Assembly (NCBI GenBank): GCA_934086185.1
Contig: CAKOHW010000006.1
Location: 1 to 64,000, forward strand
Reading direction: 5' to 3'
Source of the DNA: an uncultured Bacilli bacterium
Lineage (GTDB): Bacteria; Bacillota_I; Bacilli_A; RF39; UBA660
Length of the DNA: 64,000 nucleotides
The notes beneath the pieces were generated by a model, which worked only from the letters and a program-made list of their open reading frames with translations, did not search any database and was not told where the DNA came from. Below, one piece after another: positions 43,738 to 52,581 of the stretch. The position numbers and the translations under genes were made by a program. Position 1 is the stretch's first letter, and each line of letters begins with the position of its first letter.

Positions 43738-44674
43738 CTTTTCTAATAGTTCTTCTATAATTTTGATTTTTATAATTAATTATGTTTACTTTCTCACCTA
43801 AATAATCTTTTATTGTTGTTTTTTTATAGTGTCCATTATTTAATTCATATATATTTATATATTTTAATAATGGAGCCATTGATGGATCATATAACATGTT
43901 GCTAAAATTACTATTACTTATTATGTATCCTTTTTTATGTGATGTATTAAATCCTTCTAATAATTTAATACTATATAATTCATCTTCTTCATTTATACTA
44001 ACTTTTATAGAATTACTAGTTAATTCTATAAATCTTTTATATGTTTCATTAGTAAAATCATAAACTCTGTCTTGTGATAAACTATCAATAATAACTAATT
44101 TATGTTCATCTAATTTATATTTATTTATATCTGTATTTTTTAAAGTAGTTGTACTTTCTTTATATTTATTTAATAAGTCTTCATTTTCAGTATAAAAATA
44201 TATGTCACATCCTAATCCTGTAGATTGTAATTTGTTTCTATCTCCATATGTAAATTCATCTATTCTATCAGTTATATATAAGCTTCCATCACTATTTTTA
44301 GTTACTTTAACTAAATTACCTAATTCAGTATCATATACATTCATATTTACAAACGCACTAAAATTAATTAATGTAATATCATCTACTTCATATCTATAAT
44401 AAAATTTTTTTAAATAATCGTTTTCAGTTTCTTCAAATTTTTCTATATCTTTTTCTTTTACTTTATCAAGTTCATTACTTATTAATTCTATCATTATCAT
44501 ATTAGTAAATTTATCAATTTTCATTATATCAATTTTATCATCTTTAAAGTTATCTACACTATATACTTTATAATTATCATCATCATATCTTCTAAAAATA
44601 TATGCTCTATTTTCTATTTTATCTTCACTAAATAATTTTTTATATTTTGTATAATTGATAAAATACTTTATCAT
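43727..44674 (-). CDS. Hypothetical cytoplasmic protein downstream of ylbL
   Basis: 315 residues with no membrane segment, signal peptide or motif that I recognise. Mixed alpha/beta composition, rich in Asp/Asn/Tyr. The gene starts 5 nt after the end of ylbL, so it is the last gene of that operon. No function proposed. Confidence 0.55.
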   Translation of the reverse strand: MIKYFINYTKYKKLFSEDKIENRAYIFRRYDDDNYKVYSVDNFKDDKIDIMKIDKFTNMIMIELISNELDKVKEKDIEKFEETENDYLKKFYYRYEVDDITLINFSAFVNMNVYDTELGNLVKVTKNSDGSLYITDRIDEFTYGDRNKLQSTGLGCDIYFYTENEDLLNKYKESTTTLKNTDINKYKLDEHKLVIIDSLSQDRVYDFTNETYKRFIELTSNSIKVSINEEDELYSIKLLEGFNTSHKKGYIISNSNFSNMLYDPSMAPLLKYINIYELNNGHYKKTTIKDYLGEKVNIINYKNQNYRRTIRKDAA

Positions 44675-44679
44675 TTTTA

Positions 44680-45681
44680 CTACCTCGTCTCTAAATAATC
44701 AATTGCCTCATCAAAATTATTTATTGATACTAATTCTATATCATATTTATTTTTCTTTTTACATTCTAATGCTTCTTTATAATTATCTTTGGGCACTAAA
44801 AATATATCAACTTTATTCTTTACAGCACCACTAAGTTTATATTTAACTCCACCTATTTCTCCTACATTACCTTCACTATCAATAGTACCAGTACCTGCTA
44901 TTACCTTACCTTTAGTAATATCATTTTTAGTAATAGAATTATATATTGCTAAAGCAGTCATAAATCCTCCACTACTACCTGATTCACTATTTTTAGATTT
45001 TATAGTTATTTTAGGATTACTATCATATTCATTTATTAATGCAGTAGTTATACCTACTTTGGCTTCACCGTTTAAATCAATTAATTTTGCATAACAATTA
45101 ATTTCTTTACCATTTCTAATAACTAGAAATGTAATTTTATCTCCTACTTTTTTACTAGTAATATATTTCTGCATATTACTAAAAGTAGTAAATTCTATAT
45201 TATCATATTTTAAAATATTGTCAAATAATTTTAAATTAGTATCAGATTTTTCATATATATAAGTTATATAATTATTGCTTTTAACAATACTATAATCAAT
45301 ATTAGCTTTTTTAAATGCAACCATATATGCATTACTTATACTTTCTTCTAGATAATAGTGATCTATTTTTAATGTTTCATTTATATCTTTATCTTCATCA
45401 TATGTTATATCTTCATTTTTTACTATATCCCATTCAGGCATTACTTTAGCTAATAAGTATGTGGGAACTGTTCCCTTTACTAAACTAACATATGTCATAT
45501 TAATACTGCCTTTAGTTTCATATATCTTATCATTACTTTCTATCCTATTATCTAAATTAATTAAACCACCGGGTGTATATATACTTACACCAATCTTGAT
45601 ATTAAATAATAAATATATAATAACTAATATTAATATTCCTTTATAATTTTCTTTAATAGTTTTCTTTATTTTTTCTCTCAT
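44680..45681 (-). CDS. ylbL: YlbL: PDZ/Lon-type (S16) protease
   Basis: 333 residues from the ATG at 45681 (a GTG at 45690 is also in frame). One N-terminal transmembrane helix, VYTPGG-like start (SIYTPGGLINLD), a PDZ-like middle (VGDKITFLVIRNGKEI), and a C-terminal Lon-type protease domain with catalytic Ser in ESGSSGGFMTALAIY and Lys in GGVKYKLSGA. This is the YlbL architecture. Divergent from ylbJ across a 31-bp promoter region. Confidence 0.88.
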   Translation of the reverse strand: MREKIKKTIKENYKGILILVIIYLLFNIKIGVSIYTPGGLINLDNRIESNDKIYETKGSINMTYVSLVKGTVPTYLLAKVMPEWDIVKNEDITYDEDKDINETLKIDHYYLEESISNAYMVAFKKANIDYSIVKSNNYITYIYEKSDTNLKLFDNILKYDNIEFTTFSNMQKYITSKKVGDKITFLVIRNGKEINCYAKLIDLNGEAKVGITTALINEYDSNPKITIKSKNSESGSSGGFMTALAIYNSITKNDITKGKVIAGTGTIDSEGNVGEIGGVKYKLSGAVKNKVDIFLVPKDNYKEALECKKKNKYDIELVSINNFDEAIDYLETR

Positions 45682-45712
45682 AACAATCACTAGTATATTA
45701 TATCAAAATATA

Positions 45713-46636
45713 ATGAATTTATTAAGAAAAAAAATAATATATTTTATTATGAAATCTTTTATAACTAAATTATCTATTATTATATTATTTATATTAGTTT
45801 TTATTAAAAGAGATATTATGTACTATACAATATATAATAGTACTTTATTATGGTTTAAAAATATAGTACCTAATATATTACCAATGTTTATATTATCTTC
45901 TTTAATAGTTTCTAGCAATTTAATATATGATATATGTAATATATTTGGTGAACCTTTTAAAAAAATATTTAAAGTATCTATTTATGGATTTTATGTATTT
46001 ATTTTAAGTTTAGTTACTGGATCTCCTTCTAATGCTAAGTATATTTTAGATTTAAAAGATAATAATTTAATAAGCAAAAGTGAACAAGATAAGTTGTTAA
46101 TGTTTACGTTAAATTATAACCCACTCTTAATAGTATCTTTATTATCTATTTATTTATCTAGAAGAAAATCTATTATGATATTATTAATTATAATTTTATC
46201 AAATATTATTGTAGGTATATTAAATAGAAATATAAAAATAGATGAAATAAACAACATAAATAAATTTAATAAAATAAATTTATCAAGTATTATAAAGAAT
46301 ACAATTGATACGTTATTTATGATACTTGGTACTATAATATTTTTTAATATATTAATAAATGTTATTCCTATACGTAATAATTTAATTAAAAATATATTAA
46401 AAGGAATGTTAGAAATTACATCAGGATTAAAGAGTTTAGAATATTTAGATGTATCTGAAAATTTAAAAATATTATTATGTATTATTTATTTATCTTTTGG
46501 CGGTTTATCTATTCATACACAAATAAAAAGTATCTTACCAGATACTAATTATAAAATGTTTTTGAAAGGTAGATTGATATGCATAATTTTATCTATAATT
46601 CAATATTTACTTTTCCATAATATGAAATTAATATAG
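45713..46636 (+). CDS. ylbJ: Sporulation integral membrane protein YlbJ
   Basis: 307 residues with about eight transmembrane helices and the nucleoside-recognition-like (Gate) motifs LVTGSPSNAKYILDL and YLSFGGLSIHTQIKSIL, which identify YlbJ. Required for sporulation in Bacillus. The first ATG (45713) overlaps a TATAAT-like -10 and has no Shine-Dalgarno, so the true start may be the ATG at 45752 or the mRNA may be leaderless. Its 3' end overlaps the converging pilin gene by 44 nt. Confidence 0.85.
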   Translation: MNLLRKKIIYFIMKSFITKLSIIILFILVFIKRDIMYYTIYNSTLLWFKNIVPNILPMFILSSLIVSSNLIYDICNIFGEPFKKIFKVSIYGFYVFILSLVTGSPSNAKYILDLKDNNLISKSEQDKLLMFTLNYNPLLIVSLLSIYLSRRKSIMILLIIILSNIIVGILNRNIKIDEINNINKFNKINLSSIIKNTIDTLFMILGTIIFFNILINVIPIRNNLIKNILKGMLEITSGLKSLEYLDVSENLKILLCIIYLSFGGLSIHTQIKSILPDTNYKMFLKGRLICIILSIIQYLLFHNMKLI

Positions 46637-47255
46637 TATAATCTTTTTCATCATCACCTATAATTGGTATTGTTATTTTTAGCAAACGTTTATTTGTATT
46701 ATTAAGATCAGTCTTGCTACCATTCCACTCAACCGGGTTATTATTATTTTCTATATTTATAAACATATTATTCTTAAGATTTCCAGTTGTTTTATTTACA
46801 TTATTATCAACAAACGATGGTAAAAATCTTGTTGTTTTTGTATTCCCATGAATATATGATATTACATAATTACTTTTATTTTCGTAATAATAAATTGCTA
46901 AATGAGCATAATTTGTGTCATCATTGTTATATATAAATTTTAAACACTCTACTGCCTGATTTTCAATGGTTATAGGCAATTTATAATTTGTATAAAAAGA
47001 TTTTATTGTTTTTTCTTTATCTAAACTAGAACTATAACATTTAGTTATTTTTATAGTATCTGAACTTTTGATATCTTCTTCTATATTTTTTAATATTAAA
47101 GATTTATTTATAAGATACGTAGAATTAACTTCACTTTCTGTATTCATATCTTTAACAGAAATTAGTAAAGTAAATAGAAATATTAATACTATAGATACTA
47201 AAACTATACTTATAATTATTTCAATTAGTGTTATTCCTTTATTATTTAGTTTCAT
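46593..47255 (-). CDS. Type IV prepilin-like protein (third gene of pilin operon)
   Basis: 220 residues from the ATG at 47255 (GGAGTGG site). Prepilin leader MKLNNKGITLIEIIISIVLVS (Glu at +5), hydrophobic helix, and a long C-terminal domain (about 190 aa) with one cysteine pair (TKCYSSS, VECLKF). It resembles minor pilins of the GspJ/ComGF type by length. It follows the 47257-47790 gene with 1 nt spacing. Its 3' end overlaps ylbJ on the other strand. Confidence 0.8.
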   Translation of the reverse strand: MKLNNKGITLIEIIISIVLVSIVLIFLFTLLISVKDMNTESEVNSTYLINKSLILKNIEEDIKSSDTIKITKCYSSSLDKEKTIKSFYTNYKLPITIENQAVECLKFIYNNDDTNYAHLAIYYYENKSNYVISYIHGNTKTTRFLPSFVDNNVNKTTGNLKNNMFINIENNNNPVEWNGSKTDLNNTNKRLLKITIPIIGDDEKDYTILISYYGKVNIEL

Positions 47256-47256
47256 A

Positions 47257-47790
47257 TTACCACTCCAAGCTAGCAATGTAAGTTTCTTTTAATTTTGATG
47301 CATCATCACTTTTACCATAAAAATATTTATCAGCATAATCAATATCTTTAGCACTCTTTTTATATTCTACAACTATTAATGTTGCATTATTATCCACATC
47401 TGCTCTTCTTAAATAATCAATTATATATGCATCAAATTTTGTAAGCGTATTATTTGATAAAGTTGCATTATCATCAAATTTTACAACATATATTTTTTTG
47501 ATATCAAACATTGCTTTAACACTACTAACATTTGGCAAATTTGTACAGTCAATTAGTCCATCGGTATTATTATTTTTTAAATTATTTATTTGAGATGTTG
47601 TAATAGAATTATCTTTCACTATCTGTTTAATCCAATATGTCATATAAATATATTCGCTTGTATCATATTTGTTTTCAGATTTTATTTTGGATAATATTTT
47701 ATAATATGAAGAAAAAATAGTTAAAAGTGCAACTGATACTACTACAATAACTACAATTGTTTCCATTAATACAAAGCCTTTTTTATTCAT
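47257..47790 (-). CDS. Type IV prepilin-like protein (second gene of pilin operon)
   Basis: 177 residues. Leader MNKKGFVLMETIVVIVVVSVALL (G-F-V-L-M-E: Glu at +5), hydrophobic helix, then KIKSENKYDTSEYIYMTYWIKQIV and a globular C-terminal domain. A minor pilin by pattern. It lies 4 nt after the 47795-48211 gene and is probably assembled with the two flanking pilin-like proteins. Confidence 0.75.
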   Translation of the reverse strand: MNKKGFVLMETIVVIVVVSVALLTIFSSYYKILSKIKSENKYDTSEYIYMTYWIKQIVKDNSITTSQINNLKNNNTDGLIDCTNLPNVSSVKAMFDIKKIYVVKFDDNATLSNNTLTKFDAYIIDYLRRADVDNNATLIVVEYKKSAKDIDYADKYFYGKSDDASKLKETYIASLEW

Positions 47791-47794
47791 ACTA

Positions 47795-48211
47795 TCAACT
47801 CATCTTTTCTAAATATAATATATTCCTGTCAGGAGGTGGAGTTAGTCCGTTACATTTTCTAAAAGGATTTTTTTCTAGATTTCTATCATAAGTAAATACT
47901 ATATTACTTCTATTATCTATGATACAATCTATTGTTTCATCACTTTCACATGGAGTTTGTATTTCTCCCACTGTAAATTCTTCAGGAATACCAGTTTCAC
48001 ATGTGTTTAAATCATATAAATATACTACACTACCAGGTGAAATATCAGTAATGGCAAGTTCATTATTTAATTCGGTCTTTATTCCTTTTTCAATAGTATT
48101 TAATAATACTTTATCTTGTAAATAATCAGCTACAATAGTTAAGAATAATGTAACAAATATTAAGAAAAATGAATATATTAAACTTGTTGCAATAAAACCT
48201 TTATTATTCAT
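47795..48211 (-). CDS. Pilin-like protein lacking Glu+5 (first gene of pilin operon)
   Basis: 138 residues. Starts MNNKGFIATSLIYSFFLIFVTLFLTIV: the N-K-G-F cleavage site is present, but the conserved Glu at +5 is replaced by a Ser-containing segment (ATSLIY). GspK-like minor pseudopilins at a pilus tip lack this Glu, so it could be the tip subunit. C-terminal domain small with four cysteines. First gene of a three-gene operon. Confidence 0.65.
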   Translation of the reverse strand: MNNKGFIATSLIYSFFLIFVTLFLTIVADYLQDKVLLNTIEKGIKTELNNELAITDISPGSVVYLYDLNTCETGIPEEFTVGEIQTPCESDETIDCIIDNRSNIVFTYDRNLEKNPFRKCNGLTPPPDRNILYLEKMS

Positions 48212-48270
48212 AACTAACCCTTCTTTACTATATAAAGTATATAATATTTTATATTATTTTACAATAAAAA

Positions 48271-48313
48271 ATACACATCTTAAAAAACGGTTTCATCTTA
48301 TTAAAATGTGTAT
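48271..48313 (-). terminator. Terminator left from a lost surface-protein gene
   Basis: ATACACAT (48271-48278) pairs with ATGTGTAT (48306-48313), T-rich tail on the minus strand. It follows the collapsed-gene remnant at 48331-48396. Confidence 0.5.
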
Positions 48314-48330
48314 AAAATTTAATCTATTAT

Positions 48331-48396
48331 TTATGGATTAGTTTGTGTTCCATATCCTTCAACAATTTTTATATACTATTGAGTACTTTTCTACTC
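48331..48396 (-). pseudogene. Remnant of a SipW-type surface protein gene: leader joined to C-terminal tail
   Basis: On the minus strand the leader hairpin GAGTA-GAAAAG-TACTC (48381-48396; same as at 28460-28475) is followed within about 25 nt by codons for VEGYGTQTNP and a TAA (48331-48333). The tail shares 19 nt (GGATTAGTTTGTGTTCCAT on the plus strand) with the end of the gene at 53215. The whole body of the gene, including the signal peptide, has been deleted. Confidence 0.75.
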
Positions 48397-48415
48397 TGCT
48401 TATAATTCAATCAAA

Positions 48416-48441
48416 AAAAGATATTTCATTCAATATCTTTT
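48416..48441 (-). terminator. trmH-family gene terminator
   Basis: AAAAGATAT pairs with ATATCTTTT (48416-48424 with 48433-48441), T run on the minus strand. Confidence 0.8.
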
Positions 48442-48444
48442 AAA

Positions 48445-49173
48445 TTACTTCATACTTTTTTTATTGATTTCATACATTATTATACTGCTTGCTATACTAG
48501 CATTCAAACTTTCACATTTATTATTCATAGGAATGTATACATATTTATCACATATATTTAAAATATCTTCACTTATACCCTTACCTTCATTACCTATTAT
48601 AAATGCATATTTGTCTACATCAATATCTTTTATATCAATACCATTATTTACTTTAGTTCCAATAATTTTATATCCTTTAACTTTTAATTCCATTATTGAA
48701 TCAATTAAATTTTTCTTAACAATATTTATATTAAATATCATTCCTTCACTAGCTCTCAGTACCTTTTCATTATATAAATCTACTGTATTATCTCCTAATA
48801 TAATAGTATCTATATTAAATGCAACTGCACTTCTTATTATTGTTCCTAAATTACCAGGATCTTGTAAACCATCTAGCATTACTATATTTCCAAATATATT
48901 TTTACTTTGTTCTTTTTTTACTACAGCAACTACTCTAGGAATTGTATTTAAATTACTTAGTTTACGCATTACATTTTCTTTAACATAGGTTACATTACCA
49001 TATATATTTTTTTCGTTTTCTAATAGAAATATTTCTATTATTAAATTTCTTTTTTGTGCTTCTAAAACTAAATGTTCTGTTGATACTAAATACATATTAG
49101 TTTCATCCCTATATTTTTTTTGTAATAATTTATTATATTTTTTTATTTTTTCATTATTAATAGACTCAATCAT
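48445..49173 (-). CDS. TrmH/SpoU-family RNA 2'-O-methyltransferase
   Basis: 242 residues. An N-terminal substrate-binding domain (KIKKYNKLLQKKYRDETNMYLVSTEHLVLEA) and the SPOUT methyltransferase core with the three family motifs: VMLDGLQDPGNLGTIIRSA, FIIGNEGKGIS, and PMNNKCESLNASIASSIIMYE. Most like 23S rRNA 2'-O-ribose methyltransferases; target nucleotide not assignable. Monocistronic. Confidence 0.9.
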   Translation of the reverse strand: MIESINNEKIKKYNKLLQKKYRDETNMYLVSTEHLVLEAQKRNLIIEIFLLENEKNIYGNVTYVKENVMRKLSNLNTIPRVVAVVKKEQSKNIFGNIVMLDGLQDPGNLGTIIRSAVAFNIDTIILGDNTVDLYNEKVLRASEGMIFNINIVKKNLIDSIMELKVKGYKIIGTKVNNGIDIKDIDVDKYAFIIGNEGKGISEDILNICDKYVYIPMNNKCESLNASIASSIIMYEINKKSMK

Positions 49174-49236
49174 AATCCTTTATAATATTTATATTAATAT
49201 GTTAATCATATTTTTATATAAACTCTCTTTCTATTA

Positions 49237-49857
49237 TTATTTTAATCTTTTTCTAGCTAATTTATAATATGGGTAGTATTTTTCTACTTCGTCCCAAAAA
49301 CTTTTACTATGATTCATATATTTAAAATGACATAATTCATGTATAATAACATAATCTATTAGAGTTACATCTTTATGTATTAATTCTGTATTTAAAGTTA
49401 CTGTCATACTAGATTTATTACATACTCCCCATCTTGTTTTCATAGTTCTTACTCTTAATTTAAATTCTGGTAAATTATCAAATTGTATTTTAATACTATT
49501 TAATCTTTGATTAAATATATTTATGCATATCTTTTTTAAATATTCTTCTATTTTATCTATAGATGGTCCATATATAATATCTTCATCTATTAGAATTTTT
49601 TTATCATATACATATTTCATTTTATTACCTAAATAATAAATATATCCATCTTCTATTTCTTTAGATAACATATTATTATACATTTTAATAATATCTTTTT
49701 TATTTTTTATTATTAATTTTTCTATATAAGAGTTAGTACATAATATATTACAACTTATATATAATTTTAAATCTTCTTTAACTCTAAAATATATATTTTT
49801 TATTTTCTTTCTATTTATTATTACTTCCAAAGTAATATCATCAAGTGTTATTTTCAT
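49237..49857 (-). CDS. YgjP-like zinc metallopeptidase (DUF45)
   Basis: 206 residues with the zinc site HELCHFKYMNHSKSFWDEVEKYYP near the C-terminus and RVRTMKTRWGVCNKSSMTVTLNTELI upstream, both diagnostic of the YgjP-like (M48-related) family. Cytoplasmic; substrate unknown. The start overlaps the der stop by 4 nt. Confidence 0.88.
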   Translation of the reverse strand: MKITLDDITLEVIINRKKIKNIYFRVKEDLKLYISCNILCTNSYIEKLIIKNKKDIIKMYNNMLSKEIEDGYIYYLGNKMKYVYDKKILIDEDIIYGPSIDKIEEYLKKICINIFNQRLNSIKIQFDNLPEFKLRVRTMKTRWGVCNKSSMTVTLNTELIHKDVTLIDYVIIHELCHFKYMNHSKSFWDEVEKYYPYYKLARKRLK

Positions 49858-51167
49858 TCTTCTCCATTTTTATTTTTAAATTGTATTATTATTGGTGTAC
49901 CAACTAAATCGAAAGATTCTCTTATTTTATTTTCTAAATATCTTTCATAACTAAAATGTACTAATCCTTTATTATTTACATTAAAAGTAAATTTAGGAGG
50001 TTTATTACCACTTTGATTAACAAAATATATTTTTAATCTTTTTCCTTTATAACTAGGAGGCATATGTAACATATATGCTTCTCTTATACAATCATTTAAT
50101 GCACTTGTTTTTATTTCTTTTGTATATGATTCATAAGATTTTATTACTTTAGGCATAAGTGTATGTATTCTAGCTTTAGTCTTAGCACTTAAGAATACTA
50201 TTTCTGCATATGGAATAAATTGAAAATTATTTCTTATATTTTTTATCCATTCTTTCATAGATTTATCTTTATCATTTACTGTATCCCATTTATTTACAAC
50301 AAGTACAATAGCTTTCCCAGCATCTATTGCATAACTTACTATATGTTTATCATGTTCTATAATTCCTTCTTCGGCATTAATTACAACTACACATACATCA
50401 CTACGTTCAATAGATTTTAAACTTCTAATTAAACTATATTTTTCAATATTTTCATATACTTTACCTTTTTTTCTCATACCTGCAGTATCTATTATAGTAT
50501 AATCTCTTTTTTCATAAGAAAATTTAGTATCTAGAGAATCTCTAGTAGTACCAGCAATATCACTTACTAAACATCTTTCTTCATTTAAAATTGCATTAAC
50601 TAAACTACTTTTACCTACATTTGGTCTACCTATTATAGAGAATTTTAAAGTAGAATCATTTTCTTCTGTAGTATATGGATTAAAGTCTTCTGTTATCATA
50701 TCCAATAATTTATCTATACCTTTTTTATGAGTACCAGATATCATAACCATATTATCTAATCCTAATTCATAATAAGAATAAATATTATCTTCATGTTTTT
50801 TATCATCTATTTTATTTATTGCTACTATAACTTTTTTATCACATTTTAATAAATTATCTCTAATCTTATAATCATTAAGTGTTAAATCTTCTCTACCATC
50901 TACAACAAATACTATTACGTCACTTTCTTCAATAGCCATATCTGCTTGTATTTTTATTGATTCATTAAAATCTTTTATTTCTAAATCTATTCCACCTGTA
51001 TCTATTAAATTAAAACTTTTATCTTTATAATTTACTACTCCATATATTCTATCTCTTGTTACACCAGGCATATCAGCAATTATAGATTTATTTTCATTTA
51101 TTAATCTATTAAATAAAGTACTTTTGCCTGTGTTAGGTCTTCCTATTAAACAAACTGTTTTACGCAT
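49854..51167 (-). CDS. der: Ribosome biogenesis GTPase Der (EngA)
   Basis: 437 residues with two GTPase domains and a KH-like C-terminal domain. Domain 1: GRPNTGKSTLFN, DTGGI, NKID. Domain 2: GRPNVGKSSLVN, DTAGMRKKGKV, NKWD. C-terminal KIYFVNQSGNKPPKFTFNVN. Double-GTPase layout is unique to Der. It acts in 50S subunit assembly. Operon with the YgjP-like gene. Confidence 0.95.
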   Translation of the reverse strand: MRKTVCLIGRPNTGKSTLFNRLINENKSIIADMPGVTRDRIYGVVNYKDKSFNLIDTGGIDLEIKDFNESIKIQADMAIEESDVIVFVVDGREDLTLNDYKIRDNLLKCDKKVIVAINKIDDKKHEDNIYSYYELGLDNMVMISGTHKKGIDKLLDMITEDFNPYTTEENDSTLKFSIIGRPNVGKSSLVNAILNEERCLVSDIAGTTRDSLDTKFSYEKRDYTIIDTAGMRKKGKVYENIEKYSLIRSLKSIERSDVCVVVINAEEGIIEHDKHIVSYAIDAGKAIVLVVNKWDTVNDKDKSMKEWIKNIRNNFQFIPYAEIVFLSAKTKARIHTLMPKVIKSYESYTKEIKTSALNDCIREAYMLHMPPSYKGKRLKIYFVNQSGNKPPKFTFNVNNKGLVHFSYERYLENKIRESFDLVGTPIIIQFKNKNGEE

Positions 51168-51225
51168 AAAAAGTTCCCCTTTCTTGTCTTAAATATTTTA
51201 TCATAATATTTAATTATAAACAAAT

Positions 51226-51251
51226 AAAAAGAATTATTGAAAATTCTTTTT
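51226..51251 (-). terminator. Terminator of the zincin-like gene
   Basis: AAAAAGAATT pairs with AATTCTTTTT in 51226-51251, T-rich tail on the minus strand. Confidence 0.75.
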
Positions 51252-52076
51252 AAGTAATTCTAATTTTCTTTTTTCTTCTTTATATTCTTCTGGTTTTATA
51301 AATAATCCTAATTTGTATCTTTCAGAAAAGTCGTGTTCTTTCTTTTTATAACTAGTATTATTTTCTAGTGTATCTTTTAAATCTACTGCTTCAAAGTATA
51401 TTTCTGTAGGAGATGAGGTATCATTTTCTACATAACCTTGCAACAATAAAGTATTTAAATAAAATTTAATATATTCGTAAACACTTGGTATTTTATGTTT
51501 TATTTCATCAGTAATTTCTAATATTTTTTTATATGAATTATATTCTGCTAATCTTTCATGTGGTGCATATTCCCACATATTAGAAAATATACTTTCTATT
51601 TTTTTTACTTTTTTTATTAATTCTTCATCTGTTAAATCTTGACTTAATAATCTACTATTTATAATTTTTGAGACATTATTAGTTAAATACATAATTTCTT
51701 CTGTTAAATTACTTTTATTTTTACTATTTTTAAATTGAATTACATGATCTATTTCATGTAATATAACATGCATAACATAAATATTAGTATAATATATTGC
51801 ATCAAATCTATTAAACATACTATTATTAAATATGTGTGTTGTAATAGTTTTAACTGTATCAGAATAAATTACAAATTGTTTAGTCTTATTAAAATAATGA
51901 ACCAAAATATTTTCTCTTTTATCATATTTTATCTCATTTATTAATATAAAATCTATATAATTATTAAGATTGTAATAATTAACTAAATATTCTAATATTA
52001 CTTTCATATCTTTTGGACTTAGTATTCTACCTTTAAATGAATAATCATATATTATTTTTAGTAATTTATCTTCCAT
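51234..52076 (-). CDS. Uncharacterised zincin-like protein (HEIDH)
   Basis: 280 residues from the ATG at 52076 (GGGGGAT site; an in-frame start at 52124 is weaker). The middle contains YVMHVILHEIDHVIQFKN, a HExxH zinc-binding motif in a helix, and WEYAPHERLAEYNSYKKI about 60 residues later, which could provide a third ligand. No signal peptide. Not a family that I can name; similar phage- or mobile-element-like proteins exist. Probably a cytoplasmic metallopeptidase or an inactive relative. Confidence 0.6.
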   Translation of the reverse strand: MEDKLLKIIYDYSFKGRILSPKDMKVILEYLVNYYNLNNYIDFILINEIKYDKRENILVHYFNKTKQFVIYSDTVKTITTHIFNNSMFNRFDAIYYTNIYVMHVILHEIDHVIQFKNSKNKSNLTEEIMYLTNNVSKIINSRLLSQDLTDEELIKKVKKIESIFSNMWEYAPHERLAEYNSYKKILEITDEIKHKIPSVYEYIKFYLNTLLLQGYVENDTSSPTEIYFEAVDLKDTLENNTSYKKKEHDFSERYKLGLFIKPEEYKEEKRKLELLKKNFQ

Positions 52077-52138
52077 AACCAATCCCCCAATAAGTGGTTT
52101 ATATATTACCAAAAACACGAACAATTGTCAAATAAAAA

Positions 52139-52157
52139 ACTTATAAAATTTATAAGT
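52139..52157 (-). terminator. Terminator of the EIIB-like gene
   Basis: ACTTATAAA-A-TTTATAAGT (52139-52157) followed by a T run on the minus strand. Confidence 0.75.
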
Positions 52158-52160
52158 CTA

Positions 52161-52475
52161 TTATCTTTTCATTTCATTAATATATTTTTTTAATTTTACT
52201 GCATCTGTATCAAATATAATCTTTAGTTGATTATCTATTTCTACTATACCTTTTGCTCCTAATTTTTCAATTCCATTTTTATCTACTTTTGAAACATCTT
52301 TTAAGGTTACTTTAAACCTAGACATATTAACTTCTGTATCTAATATATTATCTTTACCACCTAAATATTGAACAAGTTTATTTAGTTCCATATTAAAATT
52401 CTTTTTATTTAATTTAACAATAATTAATGAAATTACTACTAAAATAAATGCAATTAACAAATATTGCCACCACAT
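52161..52475 (-). CDS. Membrane-anchored PTS EIIB-like domain lacking the active-site cysteine
   Basis: 104 residues from the ATG at 52475 (AGGTGA site). One N-terminal transmembrane helix (WWQYLLIAFILVVISLIIV), then a domain like the glucose-type EIIB: VQYLGGKDNILDTEVNMSRFKVTLKD, VDKNGIEKLGAKGIVEIDNQLKIIF. The phosphorylated cysteine of DCxTRLR is missing: that position reads NMSRFK. So it cannot work in sugar phosphotransfer in the usual way. Perhaps a sensor or structural relic. No PTS partner is adjacent. Confidence 0.7.
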   Translation of the reverse strand: MWWQYLLIAFILVVISLIIVKLNKKNFNMELNKLVQYLGGKDNILDTEVNMSRFKVTLKDVSKVDKNGIEKLGAKGIVEIDNQLKIIFDTDAVKLKKYINEMKR

Positions 52476-52581
52476 ATATATCACCTAATATTATTATACT
52501 ATATATTTTATAAAAATAAAATCACTAATTTAAAAAAACAACATAAAATATATTGAGTATAAATGAAAGGGTGAATTATAC

